From assembly GCF_001420605.1 (NCBI RefSeq), contig NZ_LJIZ01000006.1:1-64000 (forward strand): DNA of 64,000 nucleotides, written 5' to 3'. The position numbers and the translations under genes were made by a program. This stretch comes from Bacillus sp. FJAT-25509. Lineage in GTDB: Bacteria > Bacillota > Bacilli > Bacillales > Bacillaceae_G. Under the pieces are notes generated by a model, which had not been told where the DNA came from, ran no database searches, and was given only the letters and a program-made list of their open reading frames with translations. Of this stretch, positions 10,034 through 18,225 are shown piece after piece; position 1 is the stretch's first letter; each line of letters begins with the position of its first letter.

Positions 10034-11494
10034 ATGTCAAATAGAGTAAGAGTTCGTTATGCACCTAGTCCGACAGGTCATTTACATATTGGAAATGCAC
10101 GTACAGCATTATACGTATATTTATTTGCTAAGCATTTTAATGGTGATATGGTATTACGTATTGAAGATACAGATATAGAACGTAATGTTGAAGGTGGCGA
10201 AGAAAGCCAAGCGAAATTTTTACACTGGTTAGGTATTGATTGGGATGAAGGTCCGGATAAAGGTGGCGAGTACGGTCCTTATCGTCAGCTAGAAAGACTA
10301 GACTTATACAAACAATATGCTAATGAATTAATTGAGAATGGTCATGCATACAAGTGCTATTGTACAGAGGAAGAGCTTGCAGCGGAACGTGAAGCACAAT
10401 TAGCTGCTGGTCATCCAACTACACGTTATAGCGGAAAATGCCGTCATTTAACAGCTGAAGAAAGAGCTGTAAAAGAAGCAGCAGGTGCAGAGCACACTAT
10501 TCGTTTTGCAGTACCAGCAAACGATACGTATGAGTGGGAAGATATCGTTCGTGGTAATATTAAATTTGAATCAAAAGATATCGGTGACTGGGTTCTTGTT
10601 AAAAAGAACGGAATCGCTACTTATAACTACGCGGTAGTAGTTGATGATGCATTAATGAAAATTAGTCACGTACTGCGTGGAGAAGAGCATATTTCAAATA
10701 CGCCTAAACAATTAATGGTATATCGTGCATTAAATTGGGATGCTCCAGATTTTGGTCATATGGCAGTAATTGTGAACGAAAACCGTAAAAAGCTTTCAAA
10801 ACGTGACGAATCTGTATTACAATTTATTGAACAATATCAAAATCTTGGTTACTTACCAGAAGCATTATTTAACTTTATTGCTCTTCTTGGTTGGTCACCA
10901 GTTGGTGAAGAAGAAATTTTCAGCAAGGATGAATTTATTAAAATTTTCGATCCAAGCCGTTTAAGTTCTGCTCCAGCTATGTTTGATAAGCAAAAATTAA
11001 CTTGGATTAACAATCGTTATATTAAAGAGCAACCATTAGAAAAAGTGGTGGAAATTTCATTACCACATCTAATTAAAGCTGGTTTTGTAAATGAGGAACG
11101 TACTGCAGATGAAAACCTATGGGTTACAAATCTAGTAGCTTTATATCAAGACCAAATGAGCTTTGGTGCTGAAATTGTAGAATTATCAGGCTTATTCTTT
11201 AAAGACGTGTTAACATTCGGTGAAGAAGAGCAAGCTGTTATTTCTGAAGAGCAAGTGAAGGAAGTACTTTCAGCATTAGTTGAAGAACTTAAAGCTTCTG
11301 AAGAATTTACAGTTGATTCGATTAAAGCTTCAATGAAATCAGTTCAAAAGTCAACTGGACAAAAAGGCAAAAAATTATTTATGCCAATTCGTGTTGCAAC
11401 AACTGGTCAATGTCATGGTCCAGAATTACCAGCAGCGATGACTTTATTAGGAAAAGAAAAAGTTATTGCTCGCTTACAACAAATTATTGGTTAA
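10034..11494 (+). CDS. gltX: GltX, glutamyl-tRNA synthetase
   Basis: GltX charges tRNA-Glu, and in Bacillus also tRNA-Gln (misacylated, then amidated by GatCAB). The 486-residue class I synthetase has the HIGH-type motif [14 protein letters not shown] at its N terminus, the KLSKR loop at 253-257, and a helical anticodon-binding C-terminal domain. GGAGAG precedes the ATG. It is followed by the T-box leader of cysE, the usual Bacillus arrangement. Confidence 0.97.
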   Translation: MSNRVRVRYAPSPTGHLHIGNARTALYVYLFAKHFNGDMVLRIEDTDIERNVEGGEESQAKFLHWLGIDWDEGPDKGGEYGPYRQLERLDLYKQYANELIENGHAYKCYCTEEELAAEREAQLAAGHPTTRYSGKCRHLTAEERAVKEAAGAEHTIRFAVPANDTYEWEDIVRGNIKFESKDIGDWVLVKKNGIATYNYAVVVDDALMKISHVLRGEEHISNTPKQLMVYRALNWDAPDFGHMAVIVNENRKKLSKRDESVLQFIEQYQNLGYLPEALFNFIALLGWSPVGEEEIFSKDEFIKIFDPSRLSSAPAMFDKQKLTWINNRYIKEQPLEKVVEISLPHLIKAGFVNEERTADENLWVTNLVALYQDQMSFGAEIVELSGLFFKDVLTFGEEEQAVISEEQVKEVLSALVEELKASEEFTVDSIKASMKSVQKSTGQKGKKLFMPIRVATTGQCHGPELPAAMTLLGKEKVIARLQQIIG

Positions 11495-11529
11495 CATTTT
11501 GATTAATTTGTAATATATATAAGTAATAT

Positions 11530-11785
11530 TTATATAGGTAAAATGTTGATAGGGAAAAGTAAATGGTTACTCGTTACCCAGAGAGAATCACATTGGTGAA
11601 AGTGATTTTAACAGTAGTCATGGAAGTGCCCCCTTGAGTCCTTAGCCGAAAAACACGTTTTAGTAGGCTAGGGCGGTGGAAACCGTTACATTACATGAGT
11701 TGAGATAATTTATTTTATCTAAACAGAGTGGAACCGCGCATAAAGCGTCTCTGTGTATTTTAAGTACACAGGGACGCTTTTTATA
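11530..11785 (+). promoter_or_regulatory. T-box leader (tRNA-Cys sensing) of cysE-cysS
   Basis: The 340-base gap holds a full T-box. The stem I part has the conserved ACCCAGAGAG bulge segment (about 11577-11586) and GGTGA element. A specifier region GAAGTGCCCC carries TGC (11627-11629), a cysteine codon. The T-box core AGAGTGGAACCGCG spans 11725-11738, and a terminator follows. Uncharged tRNA-Cys should pair with TGC and the T-box bulge and stabilise the antiterminator. Both downstream genes (serine acetyltransferase, cysteinyl-tRNA synthetase) fit a cysteine signal. Outer limits are estimated. Confidence 0.93.
11742..11785 (+). terminator. Regulated terminator of the cysE-cysS T-box
   Basis: A 16-bp stem pairs AAAGCGTC/CTGTGTA (11742-11757) with TACACAG/GGACGCTTT (11765-11780), loop of 7, then five Ts. 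One G-T pair is the only flaw. It is mutually exclusive with the T-box antiterminator. Confidence 0.93.
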
Positions 11786-11837
11786 TTTTAGAGAGAAAAA
11801 ATAAAATTCTTAATAAATTCTTTAAGGGGAAATGAAG

Positions 11838-12476
11838 ATGCTAAAGTACATGAAGGAAGATGTTGCGACGATATTTGAACGCGATCCAGCCGCTACTAGC
11901 TATTTAGAAGTTATTCTTACGTATGCTGGTTTACATGCATTATGGCTTTATCGATTTGCTCATTATTTCTATCGGAAAAAATGGCACTTTATTGCAAGGA
12001 GTATTTCACAGTTTGCTCGTTTTTTAACAGGAATCGAGATTCACCCAGGGGCGACAATTGGTAGACGATTTTTTATCGATCATGGAGCTGGAGTTGTAAT
12101 TGGAGAAACATGTGAAATAGGCGATGATGTTACGATTTATCAAGGAGTAACATTAGGCGGAACCGGGAAGGAAAAAGGTAAGCGTCATCCAACCTTATTG
12201 AGTGGGGTACTGGTAGCTACGGGTGCAAAAGTTTTAGGGTCAATCACAATCGGAGAAAATGCAAAAATCGGTGCAAATTCAGTTGTACTAAAGGATGTTC
12301 CAAATAATACTACGGTTGTTGGTATACCTGGTAAGATAGTTGTTCAAGATGGAATTAGAGTAAATAATCAATTTGACCACTGTGATCTACCTGACCCAGT
12401 AGCAGATCGATTACTGCAACTAGAAGCGGAATTAGAAGAGCTAAGAGGTTTAATGAGAATATCTGAAAGGAAGTAA
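11838..12476 (+). CDS. cysE: CysE, serine O-acetyltransferase
   Basis: CysE acetylates L-serine with acetyl-CoA, the committed step of cysteine synthesis. The 212-residue protein has an N-terminal helical domain ([13 protein letters not shown]) and a left-handed beta-helix of hexapeptide repeats, with the [15 protein letters not shown] and [14 protein letters not shown] signatures holding catalytic His and CoA contacts. I choose ATG 11838: AAGGGGA ends at 11830, 7 bases before it, whereas the in-frame ATG 11832 is too close. It is expressed with cysS under the T-box. Confidence 0.95.
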   Translation: MLKYMKEDVATIFERDPAATSYLEVILTYAGLHALWLYRFAHYFYRKKWHFIARSISQFARFLTGIEIHPGATIGRRFFIDHGAGVVIGETCEIGDDVTIYQGVTLGGTGKEKGKRHPTLLSGVLVATGAKVLGSITIGENAKIGANSVVLKDVPNNTTVVGIPGKIVVQDGIRVNNQFDHCDLPDPVADRLLQLEAELEELRGLMRISERK

Positions 12477-12480
12477 AACT

Positions 12481-13881
12481 ATGGCAATTCAAATTTATAA
12501 TACATTAACAAGGAATAAAGAAGATTTTAAGCCTATAGAAGAAGGTAAGGTCAAAATGTATGTATGTGGACCTACTGTATATAACTATATTCACATTGGT
12601 AATGCAAGACCTGCTATTGTTTTTGATACAGTAAGACGTTATTTTGAATATCGTGGATATGAAGTAAACTTTGTTTCAAACTTCACTGATGTTGATGATA
12701 AGTTAATTAAAGCAGCTAATGAATTAGGTTCAGATGTCCCAACTATAGCAGATCGTTTTATTAATGCATATTTTGAAGATGTTCAAGCGCTCGGTTGCAA
12801 AACAGCAACGAATCATCCTCGTGTAATGGATAATATGGATATTATTATTGAGTTTATCGATGAGCTTGTAAAAAAAGGCTATGCATATGAATCTGAAGGT
12901 GACGTATACTTCAAAACAAAAGAATTTAACGGTTACGGTAAACTTTCACACCAATCAATTGAAGACCTTCGAATTGGTGAAAGAATTGAAATTGGTGAAA
13001 AGAAAGAAGATCCATTAGACTTCGCTCTATGGAAAGCAGCTAAACCAGGTGAAATATTCTGGGAAAGTCCTTGGGGAAAAGGTAGACCAGGATGGCATAT
13101 TGAGTGCTCAGCAATGGCAAAGAAATATCTTGGCGAAACAATTGATATTCATGCAGGTGGTCAAGACTTATCATTCCCACACCATGAGAATGAGATCGCT
13201 CAGTCAGAAGCCTTAAGCGGGAAAACTTTTTCAAATTATTGGATGCATAATGGATATATCAATATCGACAACGAAAAAATGTCTAAGTCATTAGGTAACT
13301 TTGTCTTAGTACATGACATTATTAAGATCGTTGATCCTATGTTATTACGTTTCTTTATGTTATCAGTGCATTATCGTCACCCAATTAACTATAGCGAGGA
13401 ACTTTTACAAGAAGCTAAAAATGGTTTTGAACGTATTAAAACGGCTTACCAAAATAGTAATCACCGTATAGAAAGTAGTACTAATTTAACAGAAGATGAC
13501 AATAAGTGGTTAAAAGAAATAGCAGATGAAAAAGCCGTCTTCACAAAAGTAATGGATGATGACTTTAATACGGCTAATGCGATTTCAGTTTTATATCAAT
13601 TAGCTAAATTGGCAAATCAATATTTACTAGAGACACATACTTCTACGAATGTATTAAATCAATTAGTAGCAACTTTTGATGAATTATCAAGTGTACTAGG
13701 CATTACACTAGTTAGTGAAGAAGCACTGTTAGATGATGAAATCGAAGCATTAATTCAAAAACGTACAGATGCACGTAAAAATCGTGATTTTGCATTAGCG
13801 GACCAAATTCGTGACCAATTAAAAGAAATGAATATAATCATTGAAGATACTCCGCAAGGTATTCGCTGGAAAAGAGGATAA
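12481..13881 (+). CDS. cysS: CysS, cysteinyl-tRNA synthetase
   Basis: CysS charges tRNA-Cys. The 466-residue class I enzyme carries the zinc ligand C29 in [16 protein letters not shown], the HIGN motif at 38-41, the WHIECSAM and HENE zinc-site segments, and KMSKS at 266-270, with the helical anticodon-binding end intact. It begins 4 bp after cysE and shares its T-box control, so cysteine synthesis and charging rise together when tRNA-Cys is uncharged. Confidence 0.97.
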   Translation: MAIQIYNTLTRNKEDFKPIEEGKVKMYVCGPTVYNYIHIGNARPAIVFDTVRRYFEYRGYEVNFVSNFTDVDDKLIKAANELGSDVPTIADRFINAYFEDVQALGCKTATNHPRVMDNMDIIIEFIDELVKKGYAYESEGDVYFKTKEFNGYGKLSHQSIEDLRIGERIEIGEKKEDPLDFALWKAAKPGEIFWESPWGKGRPGWHIECSAMAKKYLGETIDIHAGGQDLSFPHHENEIAQSEALSGKTFSNYWMHNGYINIDNEKMSKSLGNFVLVHDIIKIVDPMLLRFFMLSVHYRHPINYSEELLQEAKNGFERIKTAYQNSNHRIESSTNLTEDDNKWLKEIADEKAVFTKVMDDDFNTANAISVLYQLAKLANQYLLETHTSTNVLNQLVATFDELSSVLGITLVSEEALLDDEIEALIQKRTDARKNRDFALADQIRDQLKEMNIIIEDTPQGIRWKRG

Positions 13882-13885
13882 CTTC

Positions 13886-14302
13886 ATGATTGAAAGTAAC
13901 CAAAAAATTGATGTTAAACAACTAAACAGTTTAGCACTTGCATATATAGGTGATGCTGTATATGAAATTTATGTACGTCATCACCTCCTTGAAAAAGGAA
14001 CTGTGAGACCTAATCAACTTCACCGAGCAGCAACAAGATTTGTTTCTGCTAAAGGACAAGCTAAAGTAATTAGAGAAATGCTTTCTACTGAGATATTGTC
14101 AGATGAAGAAGTTGCAGTTGTTAAAAGAGGCCGTAATGCAAAATCAGGAACCGTGCCAAAAAATACTGATGTACAAACATATCGATACGCAACCGCAATG
14201 GAAGCGTTAATTGGATACCATTATTTATTAAAAAATGAAGATAGACTCAATATAATTGTACGTTTTGCGATTCAATTTATTGAGAATGATAAAGGAGCAT
14301 AA
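13886..14302 (+). CDS. mrnC: Mini-ribonuclease III (MrnC), 23S rRNA maturation
   Basis: Mini-III processes the 23S rRNA precursor with help from ribosomal protein L3. The 138-residue protein is an RNase III catalytic domain without a dsRNA-binding domain. It has [20 protein letters not shown] at the N terminus (conserved D for metal) and the [31 protein letters not shown] block. The start is ATG 13886 after AAAGAGG; the earlier in-frame ATG at 13841 lies inside cysS and lacks homologous residues. Confidence 0.95.
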   Translation: MIESNQKIDVKQLNSLALAYIGDAVYEIYVRHHLLEKGTVRPNQLHRAATRFVSAKGQAKVIREMLSTEILSDEEVAVVKRGRNAKSGTVPKNTDVQTYRYATAMEALIGYHYLLKNEDRLNIIVRFAIQFIENDKGA

Positions 14303-14303
14303 T

Positions 14304-15047
14304 ATGTCTGAGGAATTTATTATTGGACGTAATCCAGTTATGGAAGCAATACGTTCAGGTCGTGATATAAATAAAATATGGGTTAGCGAAGGGGCAAATA
14401 AAGGTCAAATTCATAAACTTTTAGAATTAGCTAACCAAAACAAAGTGATTGTTCAAACAGCACCAAACAAGAAATTAGATGGAATGGTTAAAGGAAACCA
14501 TCAAGGTGTAGTAGCGCAAGTAGCTGCATATGAATATGTGGAACTTGATGATTTATTTGAAGTTGCTAGTAGTCGAGATGAACAACCGTTTTTCTTAATT
14601 CTTGATGAAATTGAAGACCCTCATAATTTAGGCTCAATTATGCGAACTGCAGATGCAGTTGGTGCTCATGGAATCATTATTCCAAAGAGAAGAGCGGTAG
14701 GGTTAACATCAGCGGTTGCTAAAGCTTCTACTGGAGCAATTGAATATATTCCAGTAGCTCGAGTAACGAACTTAGCAAGAACTATAGATGAATTAAAAGA
14801 AAGAGGAGTTTGGATTTTTGGTACAGATGCAAAAGGTGCTGATGACTATCGAAACATGGATGGCCAAATTTCCCTTGGTTTAATTATTGGTAGCGAAGGT
14901 AAAGGCATGAGCAGGATCTTAAAGGAAAAATGTGATTTCCTAATTAAGTTACCAATGGTCGGTAAAGTTACATCGTTAAATGCGTCTGTTGCGGCTAGTT
15001 TATTAATGTATGAAATACATCGTAAGAGACACCCGCTTGGATCATAA
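14304..15047 (+). CDS. rlmB: RlmB, 23S rRNA (guanosine-2'-O) methyltransferase
   Basis: RlmB 2'-O-methylates a guanosine of the 23S rRNA peptidyl-transferase region (G2251 in E. coli numbering). The 247-residue SpoU-family protein has an N-terminal L30-like substrate-binding domain and the three knotted SPOUT motifs: DEIEDPHNLGSIMRTADA, GLIIGSEGKGMS and LPMVGKVTSLNASVAASLLMYE. Start ATG 14304 follows AAAGGAG by 6 bases; upstream in-frame ATGs lie within mrnC. The end overlaps the next gene. Confidence 0.95.
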   Translation: MSEEFIIGRNPVMEAIRSGRDINKIWVSEGANKGQIHKLLELANQNKVIVQTAPNKKLDGMVKGNHQGVVAQVAAYEYVELDDLFEVASSRDEQPFFLILDEIEDPHNLGSIMRTADAVGAHGIIIPKRRAVGLTSAVAKASTGAIEYIPVARVTNLARTIDELKERGVWIFGTDAKGADDYRNMDGQISLGLIIGSEGKGMSRILKEKCDFLIKLPMVGKVTSLNASVAASLLMYEIHRKRHPLGS

Positions 15048-15561
15048 AAAGAAAGAGATTCTTATTGTAGATGGTTATAACATGATTGGAGCTTGGCCGA
15101 ATCTTAGAAAACTTCGAGAAATTGACTTTGATAAATCACGTGATTATCTAATTACTCAGCTTGCTGAGTATAAGGCATACACAGGGATGTCTATAATTGT
15201 TGTATTTGATGCTCATTTTGTAAATGGCATCGAAAAGGTCGACAAGAATTCAAAGGTCGAAGTGATCTTTACTCGAAAAAACCAGACGGCTGATGAAAAA
15301 ATTGAAAAACTTGCAATTGAGCTTCGTCATGTTAACCATCATATTTATGTTGCGACTTCTGACTTTACTGAGCAATGGCAAATATTTGGACAAGGTGCAC
15401 TTCGTATACCTGCAATGGAACTATATCGATCGGTTACTCAAAATAAAAAAATGATAAGTAGTCGAATTAGTGAAATACCTGATCAAAGACTGACAATTAG
15501 TAAGACTTTAAATTCGAAACAAACAGAAATTTTAGAAAAATGGCGAAGAGGGGAACGATGA
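15037..15561 (+). CDS. rae1: Rae1 (YacP), ribosome-associated endonuclease
   Basis: Rae1 cleaves mRNA inside the ribosomal A site. The NYN/PIN-like domain begins IVDGYNMIGAWP and has the conserved acidic segments VVFDAHF, TADEKIEK and VATSDFTEQWQIFGQGA, ending in KWRRGE as in B. subtilis. The start is uncertain: TTG 15037 (174 residues) is my choice because it overlaps the end of rlmB by 11 bases and gives nearly the family length. ATG 15010 would add nine residues not seen in homologues, and there is no strong ribosome binding site for either. Confidence 0.88.
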   Translation: MDHKKKEILIVDGYNMIGAWPNLRKLREIDFDKSRDYLITQLAEYKAYTGMSIIVVFDAHFVNGIEKVDKNSKVEVIFTRKNQTADEKIEKLAIELRHVNHHIYVATSDFTEQWQIFGQGALRIPAMELYRSVTQNKKMISSRISEIPDQRLTISKTLNSKQTEILEKWRRGER

Positions 15562-15565
15562 CTTA

Positions 15566-15594
15566 TTGTTTCCTTCTTCTTTGTGCTGTATAAT
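15566..15594 (+). promoter_or_regulatory. SigA-type promoter of sigH
   Basis: TTGTTT (15566-15571), 17 bp, TATAAT (15589-15594). It overlaps the stop region of rae1 and lies about 33 bases before the sigH start. B. subtilis sigH also has its own SigA promoter, repressed by AbrB. Confidence 0.7.
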
Positions 15595-15626
15595 TTAATT
15601 AAATTGTTTGGTCGGAGGTGCTAATT

Positions 15627-16277
15627 TTGAACGTTGAACAGGAATTGAAGCTAATGATAGAGTATGGCCCTTTAGAAGATGAGGTAATTCTCGAATATGT
15701 TCGAGAAGGTGATCAAGAGGCACTAACATTTTTAATTCAAAAGTACCGAAATTTCGTTAAAGCAAAATCTAGGTCTTATTTCCTAATAGGAGCTGACCGT
15801 GAAGACATCATTCAAGAAGGTATGATTGGATTATACAAAGCAATTCGTGATTACAAAGAAGACAAACTTTCGTCTTTCAAGGCGTTTGCAGAATTATGCA
15901 TTACAAGACAAATTATTACAGCAATTAAAACAGCAACTAGACAAAAGCACATCCCATTAAATTCTTATGTTTCATTGGACAAGCCTATTTATGATGAGGA
16001 ATCTGATCGTACATTACTGGATGTTTTAACAGAAACAAAAAACATGGATCCAGAGGAACTTGTTATCAATCAAGAAGAAAATGTGGACATAGAGCTTAAA
16101 ATGTCTGAATTATTAAGCGATTTAGAAAGAAAAGTATTATCACTCTATTTAGATGGTCGATCATACCAAGAAATATCAGAAGAGTTAAATAGACATGTGA
16201 AATCGATTGATAATGCTTTACAAAGAGTGAAAAGAAAGCTTGAAAGATATATGGAAATAAGAGAACTGTCAGTTTAA
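15627..16277 (+). CDS. sigH: SigH (Spo0H), RNA polymerase sigma factor for stationary phase and sporulation
   Basis: SigH directs transcription of early sporulation and competence genes. The 216-residue sigma-70 family protein has region 2 (FLIGADREDIIQEGMIGLYKAIRDYK, then core-binding and -10 recognition residues) and region 4 with its helix-turn-helix (YQEISEELNRHVKSIDNALQRVKRKL). It is nearly identical to B. subtilis SigH in the core. I take TTG 15627 as start because GGAGG (15614-15618) is 8 bases away and homologues begin MN. GTG 15618 overlaps the ribosome binding site. Confidence 0.97.
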   Translation: MNVEQELKLMIEYGPLEDEVILEYVREGDQEALTFLIQKYRNFVKAKSRSYFLIGADREDIIQEGMIGLYKAIRDYKEDKLSSFKAFAELCITRQIITAIKTATRQKHIPLNSYVSLDKPIYDEESDRTLLDVLTETKNMDPEELVINQEENVDIELKMSELLSDLERKVLSLYLDGRSYQEISEELNRHVKSIDNALQRVKRKLERYMEIRELSV

Positions 16278-16293
16278 TCAGATCAAAGAAGCT

Positions 16294-16330
16294 CCCTTGT
16301 AGTTCGTGATAATGTATAGAAGTACAAGGG
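16294..16330 (+). repeat. Inverted repeat after sigH
   Basis: CCCTTGTA (16294-16301) and TACAAGGG (16323-16330) form a perfect 8-bp stem with a 21-nt loop. There is no T run behind it, so it is not a standard terminator. It lies just before the rpmG promoter and may be an RNA end-stabiliser or a protein site. Confidence 0.4.
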
Positions 16331-16343
16331 TAAACAAATGAGT

Positions 16344-16372
16344 TTGACAGTTTATAATTCGCATGGTACATT
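16344..16372 (+). promoter_or_regulatory. SigA-type promoter of rpmG-secE
   Basis: Perfect -35 TTGACA (16344-16349), 17 bp, -10 TACATT (16367-16372). The start point near 16379 is 33 bases before rpmG. Confidence 0.75.
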
Positions 16373-16411
16373 CTAAATGGATAATTATAGATGAATTAGG
16401 TTGGTGTCACC

Positions 16412-16558
16412 ATGAGAAAAAAAGTTGTTCTGTCGTGCGCTAATTGCAATAATAGAAATTACTCCACGATGAAGAATTCCTCTTCTGTAGAACGTTTGGA
16501 GATGAAAAAGTTTTGTAAAACATGCAATGAGCATACAACACATAAAGAAACAAAATAA
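16412..16558 (+). CDS. rpmG: 50S ribosomal protein L33 (zinc-binding form)
   Basis: The 48-codon gene encodes [20 protein letters not shown]..., a full-length L33. Cysteines at 9, 12, 35 and 38 make the zinc ribbon of the C+ form, which bacilli exchange for a cysteine-free paralogue under zinc starvation. It directly precedes secE, as rpmGB does in B. subtilis. The ribosome binding site is weak (AGGTTGGTG). Confidence 0.94.
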   Translation: MRKKVVLSCANCNNRNYSTMKNSSSVERLEMKKFCKTCNEHTTHKETK

Positions 16559-16685
16559 ATGAAGTAAGATAAATGATAATTGCGAATGTCCTTATTCATT
16601 ATATAAACTAAAGATTATGCACTATTTTTTGGACAAGACGGACGTTTCGTAAATCTCTAAACTAGTATATATGGGGGTTGCATCT

Positions 16686-16868
16686 GTGGGTCGTATCGGT
16701 AAGTTTTTTCGCGAAGTAAAAAGTGAAATGAAAAAAGTTTCATGGCCTAAACGTAAAGAATTAGTTAATTCAACAGTTACAGTATTAGCTACAGTTTTAT
16801 TCTTTGTAGTATTCTTCGCTGTAATTGACACAGGACTTTCTAAACTAATTCGACTTATTCTTGAATAA
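16686..16868 (+). CDS. secE: SecE, preprotein translocase subunit
   Basis: SecE stabilises SecY in the protein-export channel. The 60-residue protein has the conserved cytoplasmic amphipathic helix (KFFREVKSEMKKVSWPKRKEL) and one C-terminal membrane helix (about 28-48). The start GTG 16686 gives the family length, 8 bases after the GGGGG stretch. ATG 16671 would add five residues and overlap that ribosome binding site. It is followed by nusG, the near-universal secE-nusG pair. Confidence 0.94.
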   Translation: MGRIGKFFREVKSEMKKVSWPKRKELVNSTVTVLATVLFFVVFFAVIDTGLSKLIRLILE

Positions 16869-16882
16869 GTTAAAACTAATTG

Positions 16883-16891
16883 TGCTATAAT
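16883..16891 (+). promoter_or_regulatory. Extended -10 promoter before nusG
   Basis: TGC then TATAAT (16886-16891) makes an extended -10 element; no good -35 lies at 17 bp (TTGAAT is at 19). A start near 16898 would put the next hairpin at the very 5' end of the nusG leader. Confidence 0.5.
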
Positions 16892-16908
16892 GAGTGATAA
16901 TGTTTAAA

Positions 16909-16932
16909 AAAAAGCCCGGTGACGGGTTTTTT
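16909..16932 (+). terminator. Terminator or attenuator hairpin between secE and nusG
   Basis: AAAAAGCCCG (16909-16918), loop GTGA, CGGGTTTTTT (16923-16932): four GC pairs, one G-T, then A-T pairs merging with a T run. It can end the secE transcript or attenuate transcripts started at the promoter just upstream. Confidence 0.8.
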
Positions 16933-16962
16933 AATTTGCAAAGAAAGTTGACCGGGGAGGGA

Positions 16963-16976
16963 AGGACAGTAGTCCT
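16963..16976 (+). promoter_or_regulatory. Small hairpin in the nusG ribosome-binding region
   Basis: AGGAC (16963-16967), AGTA, GTCCT (16972-16976) is a perfect 5-bp hairpin. It holds the nearest SD-like AAGGA. The stronger GGGGAGG (16954-16960) lies 21 bases from the ATG, and would come within about 7 bases if the hairpin folds. Confidence 0.55.
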
Positions 16977-16981
16977 CTAAC

Positions 16982-17515
16982 ATGGAAAAAAGATGGTATG
17001 TAGTTCATACTTACTCAGGATATGAGAATAAAGTAAAAGCAAATTTAGAAAAACGTGTAGAAACAATGGGAATGCAGGATAAAATTTTCCGTGTAATAGT
17101 TCCAGAAGAATCAGAAGTAGAAATGAAGAACGGTAAAGAGAAAGTAACGAAACGTAAAGTGTTTCCTGGTTATGTGCTAGTTGAACTAGTAATGACTGAC
17201 GATTCTTGGTATGTAGTTCGAAATACACCGGGAGTAACTGGTTTCGTTGGCTCAGCTGGATCTGGTTCAAAACCAACCCCACTTTTAGAAGAAGAAATTA
17301 CACATATTCTAAAACATATGGGTCTAGATGAACAAACAATTGATATTGATTTAGATGTAAATGAAGTTGTTCGATTAAAAGAAGGTCCATTTGCGAATTA
17401 TACTGGATCAATTAAAGAAATTGACTTCGAAAAGAAAAAAGTGACTGTGTTAGTAGAATTCTTTAATAAAGAAACGCCGGTAGAACTGGATTTACATCTT
17501 GTTGAAAAATTATAA
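16982..17515 (+). CDS. nusG: NusG, transcription elongation and termination factor
   Basis: NusG binds RNA polymerase and, in Bacillus, promotes sequence-specific pausing and termination. The 177-residue protein has the NGN domain beginning MEKRWYVVHTYSGYENKV, the FPGYVLVE and VRNTPGVTGFVGS segments, and a C-terminal KOW domain (VRLKEGPFANYTGSIKEID). It has the family length. The start is fixed by alignment although the ribosome binding site is unusual (see the hairpin entry). rplK-rplA follow. Confidence 0.97.
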   Translation: MEKRWYVVHTYSGYENKVKANLEKRVETMGMQDKIFRVIVPEESEVEMKNGKEKVTKRKVFPGYVLVELVMTDDSWYVVRNTPGVTGFVGSAGSGSKPTPLLEEEITHILKHMGLDEQTIDIDLDVNEVVRLKEGPFANYTGSIKEIDFEKKKVTVLVEFFNKETPVELDLHLVEKL

Positions 17516-17524
17516 TACAAGACC

Positions 17525-17553
17525 TTGCATTTTTAATTTGAAAATGTTAGACT
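17525..17553 (+). promoter_or_regulatory. Probable promoter of rplK-rplA
   Basis: TTGCAT (17525-17530), 17 bp ending in TGT, TAGACT (17548-17553): an extended -10 promoter with two imperfect boxes, placed just after nusG. The leader would be about 125 nt. Confidence 0.5.
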
Positions 17554-17627
17554 TTTAAAGGTCAATATGCATCGAAAAGATGATATTAACTTCTGTATAA
17601 GAATATGCATGCAAATGCAAAACGATA

Positions 17628-17662
17628 TGAGTGGGAGGGTGTAAAAACCCGTTACCACATCA
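17628..17662 (+). promoter_or_regulatory. Stem/internal-loop motif in the rplK leader (candidate r-protein binding site)
   Basis: GTGG (631-634 of 17 kb) pairs with CCAC (17655-17658), and GGGT (17637-17640) with ACCC (17647-17650). Between the stems lie GA on one side and GTTA on the other. The same layout recurs before rplA. The geometry suggests a ribosomal-protein target, possibly L1, which represses L11-L1 operons in other bacteria. The identity is inferred. Confidence 0.6.
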
Positions 17663-17684
17663 CGGACTTAAGGAGGTGTGTCTC

Positions 17685-18110
17685 GTGGCTAAAAAAGTAA
17701 TTAAAATGGTAAAATTGCAAATTCCTGCAGGGAAAGCAAACCCAGCACCACCAGTTGGTCCTGCACTAGGACAAGCAGGTGTTAACATCATGGGATTCTG
17801 TAAAGAGTTCAACGCTCGTACAGCTGACCAAGCTGGTCTAATTATTCCTGTCGAAATCACTGTATTCGAAGATCGTTCGTTTACATTTATTACGAAAACT
17901 CCTCCTGCTGCTGTACTTCTTAAAGTAGCGGCTGGTATCGAGTCTGGTTCAGGTGAACCAAATCGTAAAAAAGTAGCAACAGTTAAACGCGATAAAGTGC
18001 GTGAGATTGCTGAACAAAAAATGCCTGACTTAAATGCTGCTTCTGTTGAAGCTGCTATGCGTATGGTAGAAGGTACTGCACGTAGTATGGGTATCGTTAT
18101 TGAAGACTAA
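17685..18110 (+). CDS. rplK: 50S ribosomal protein L11
   Basis: L11 forms the GTPase-associated centre with 23S rRNA and is needed for RelA activation. The 141 residues match the usual length: [26 protein letters not shown] at the start and the RNA-binding C-terminal half ([25 protein letters not shown]). Start is GTG 17685, 8 bases after AGGAGG. The in-frame start at 17631 lies in the structured leader and is rejected. Confidence 0.97.
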   Translation: MAKKVIKMVKLQIPAGKANPAPPVGPALGQAGVNIMGFCKEFNARTADQAGLIIPVEITVFEDRSFTFITKTPPAAVLLKVAAGIESGSGEPNRKKVATVKRDKVREIAEQKMPDLNAASVEAAMRMVEGTARSMGIVIED

Positions 18111-18138
18111 TCCCATCTTCAATAAGGTGTGATTGAGG

Positions 18139-18176
18139 AGGTTGCGAACATCATTTGATGTGTTTTATCGCAACCT
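18139..18176 (+). promoter_or_regulatory. Long hairpin between rplK and rplA
   Basis: AGGTTGCGA (18139-18147) pairs perfectly with TCGCAACCT (18168-18176), and ACATC (18148-18152) with GATGT (18157-18161) inside. It is followed by TTATT, a weak U tail. It could be a partial terminator or a processing barrier between L11 and L1. Confidence 0.65.
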
Positions 18177-18182
18177 TTATTC

Positions 18183-18208
18183 GTGGGAGGAAAATCCGTT
18201 AAAACCAC
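18183..18208 (+). promoter_or_regulatory. Second copy of the stem/internal-loop motif, in front of rplA
   Basis: GTGG (18183-18186) pairs with CCAC (18205-18208), GGA (18189-18191) with TCC (18195-18197). The internal loop again has GA on the left and starts GTTA on the right, as in the rplK leader copy. It ends 3 bases before the rplA ribosome binding site AGGAGG, so protein bound here could block translation. Confidence 0.6.
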
Positions 18209-18225
18209 ATTAGGAGGAATAAAAC

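Noticed and set aside
17631-17684. Extended N terminus for L11 (start at 17631)
   Set aside because: It covers the stem/internal-loop motif; GTG 17685 after AGGAGG gives the exact 141-residue L11.
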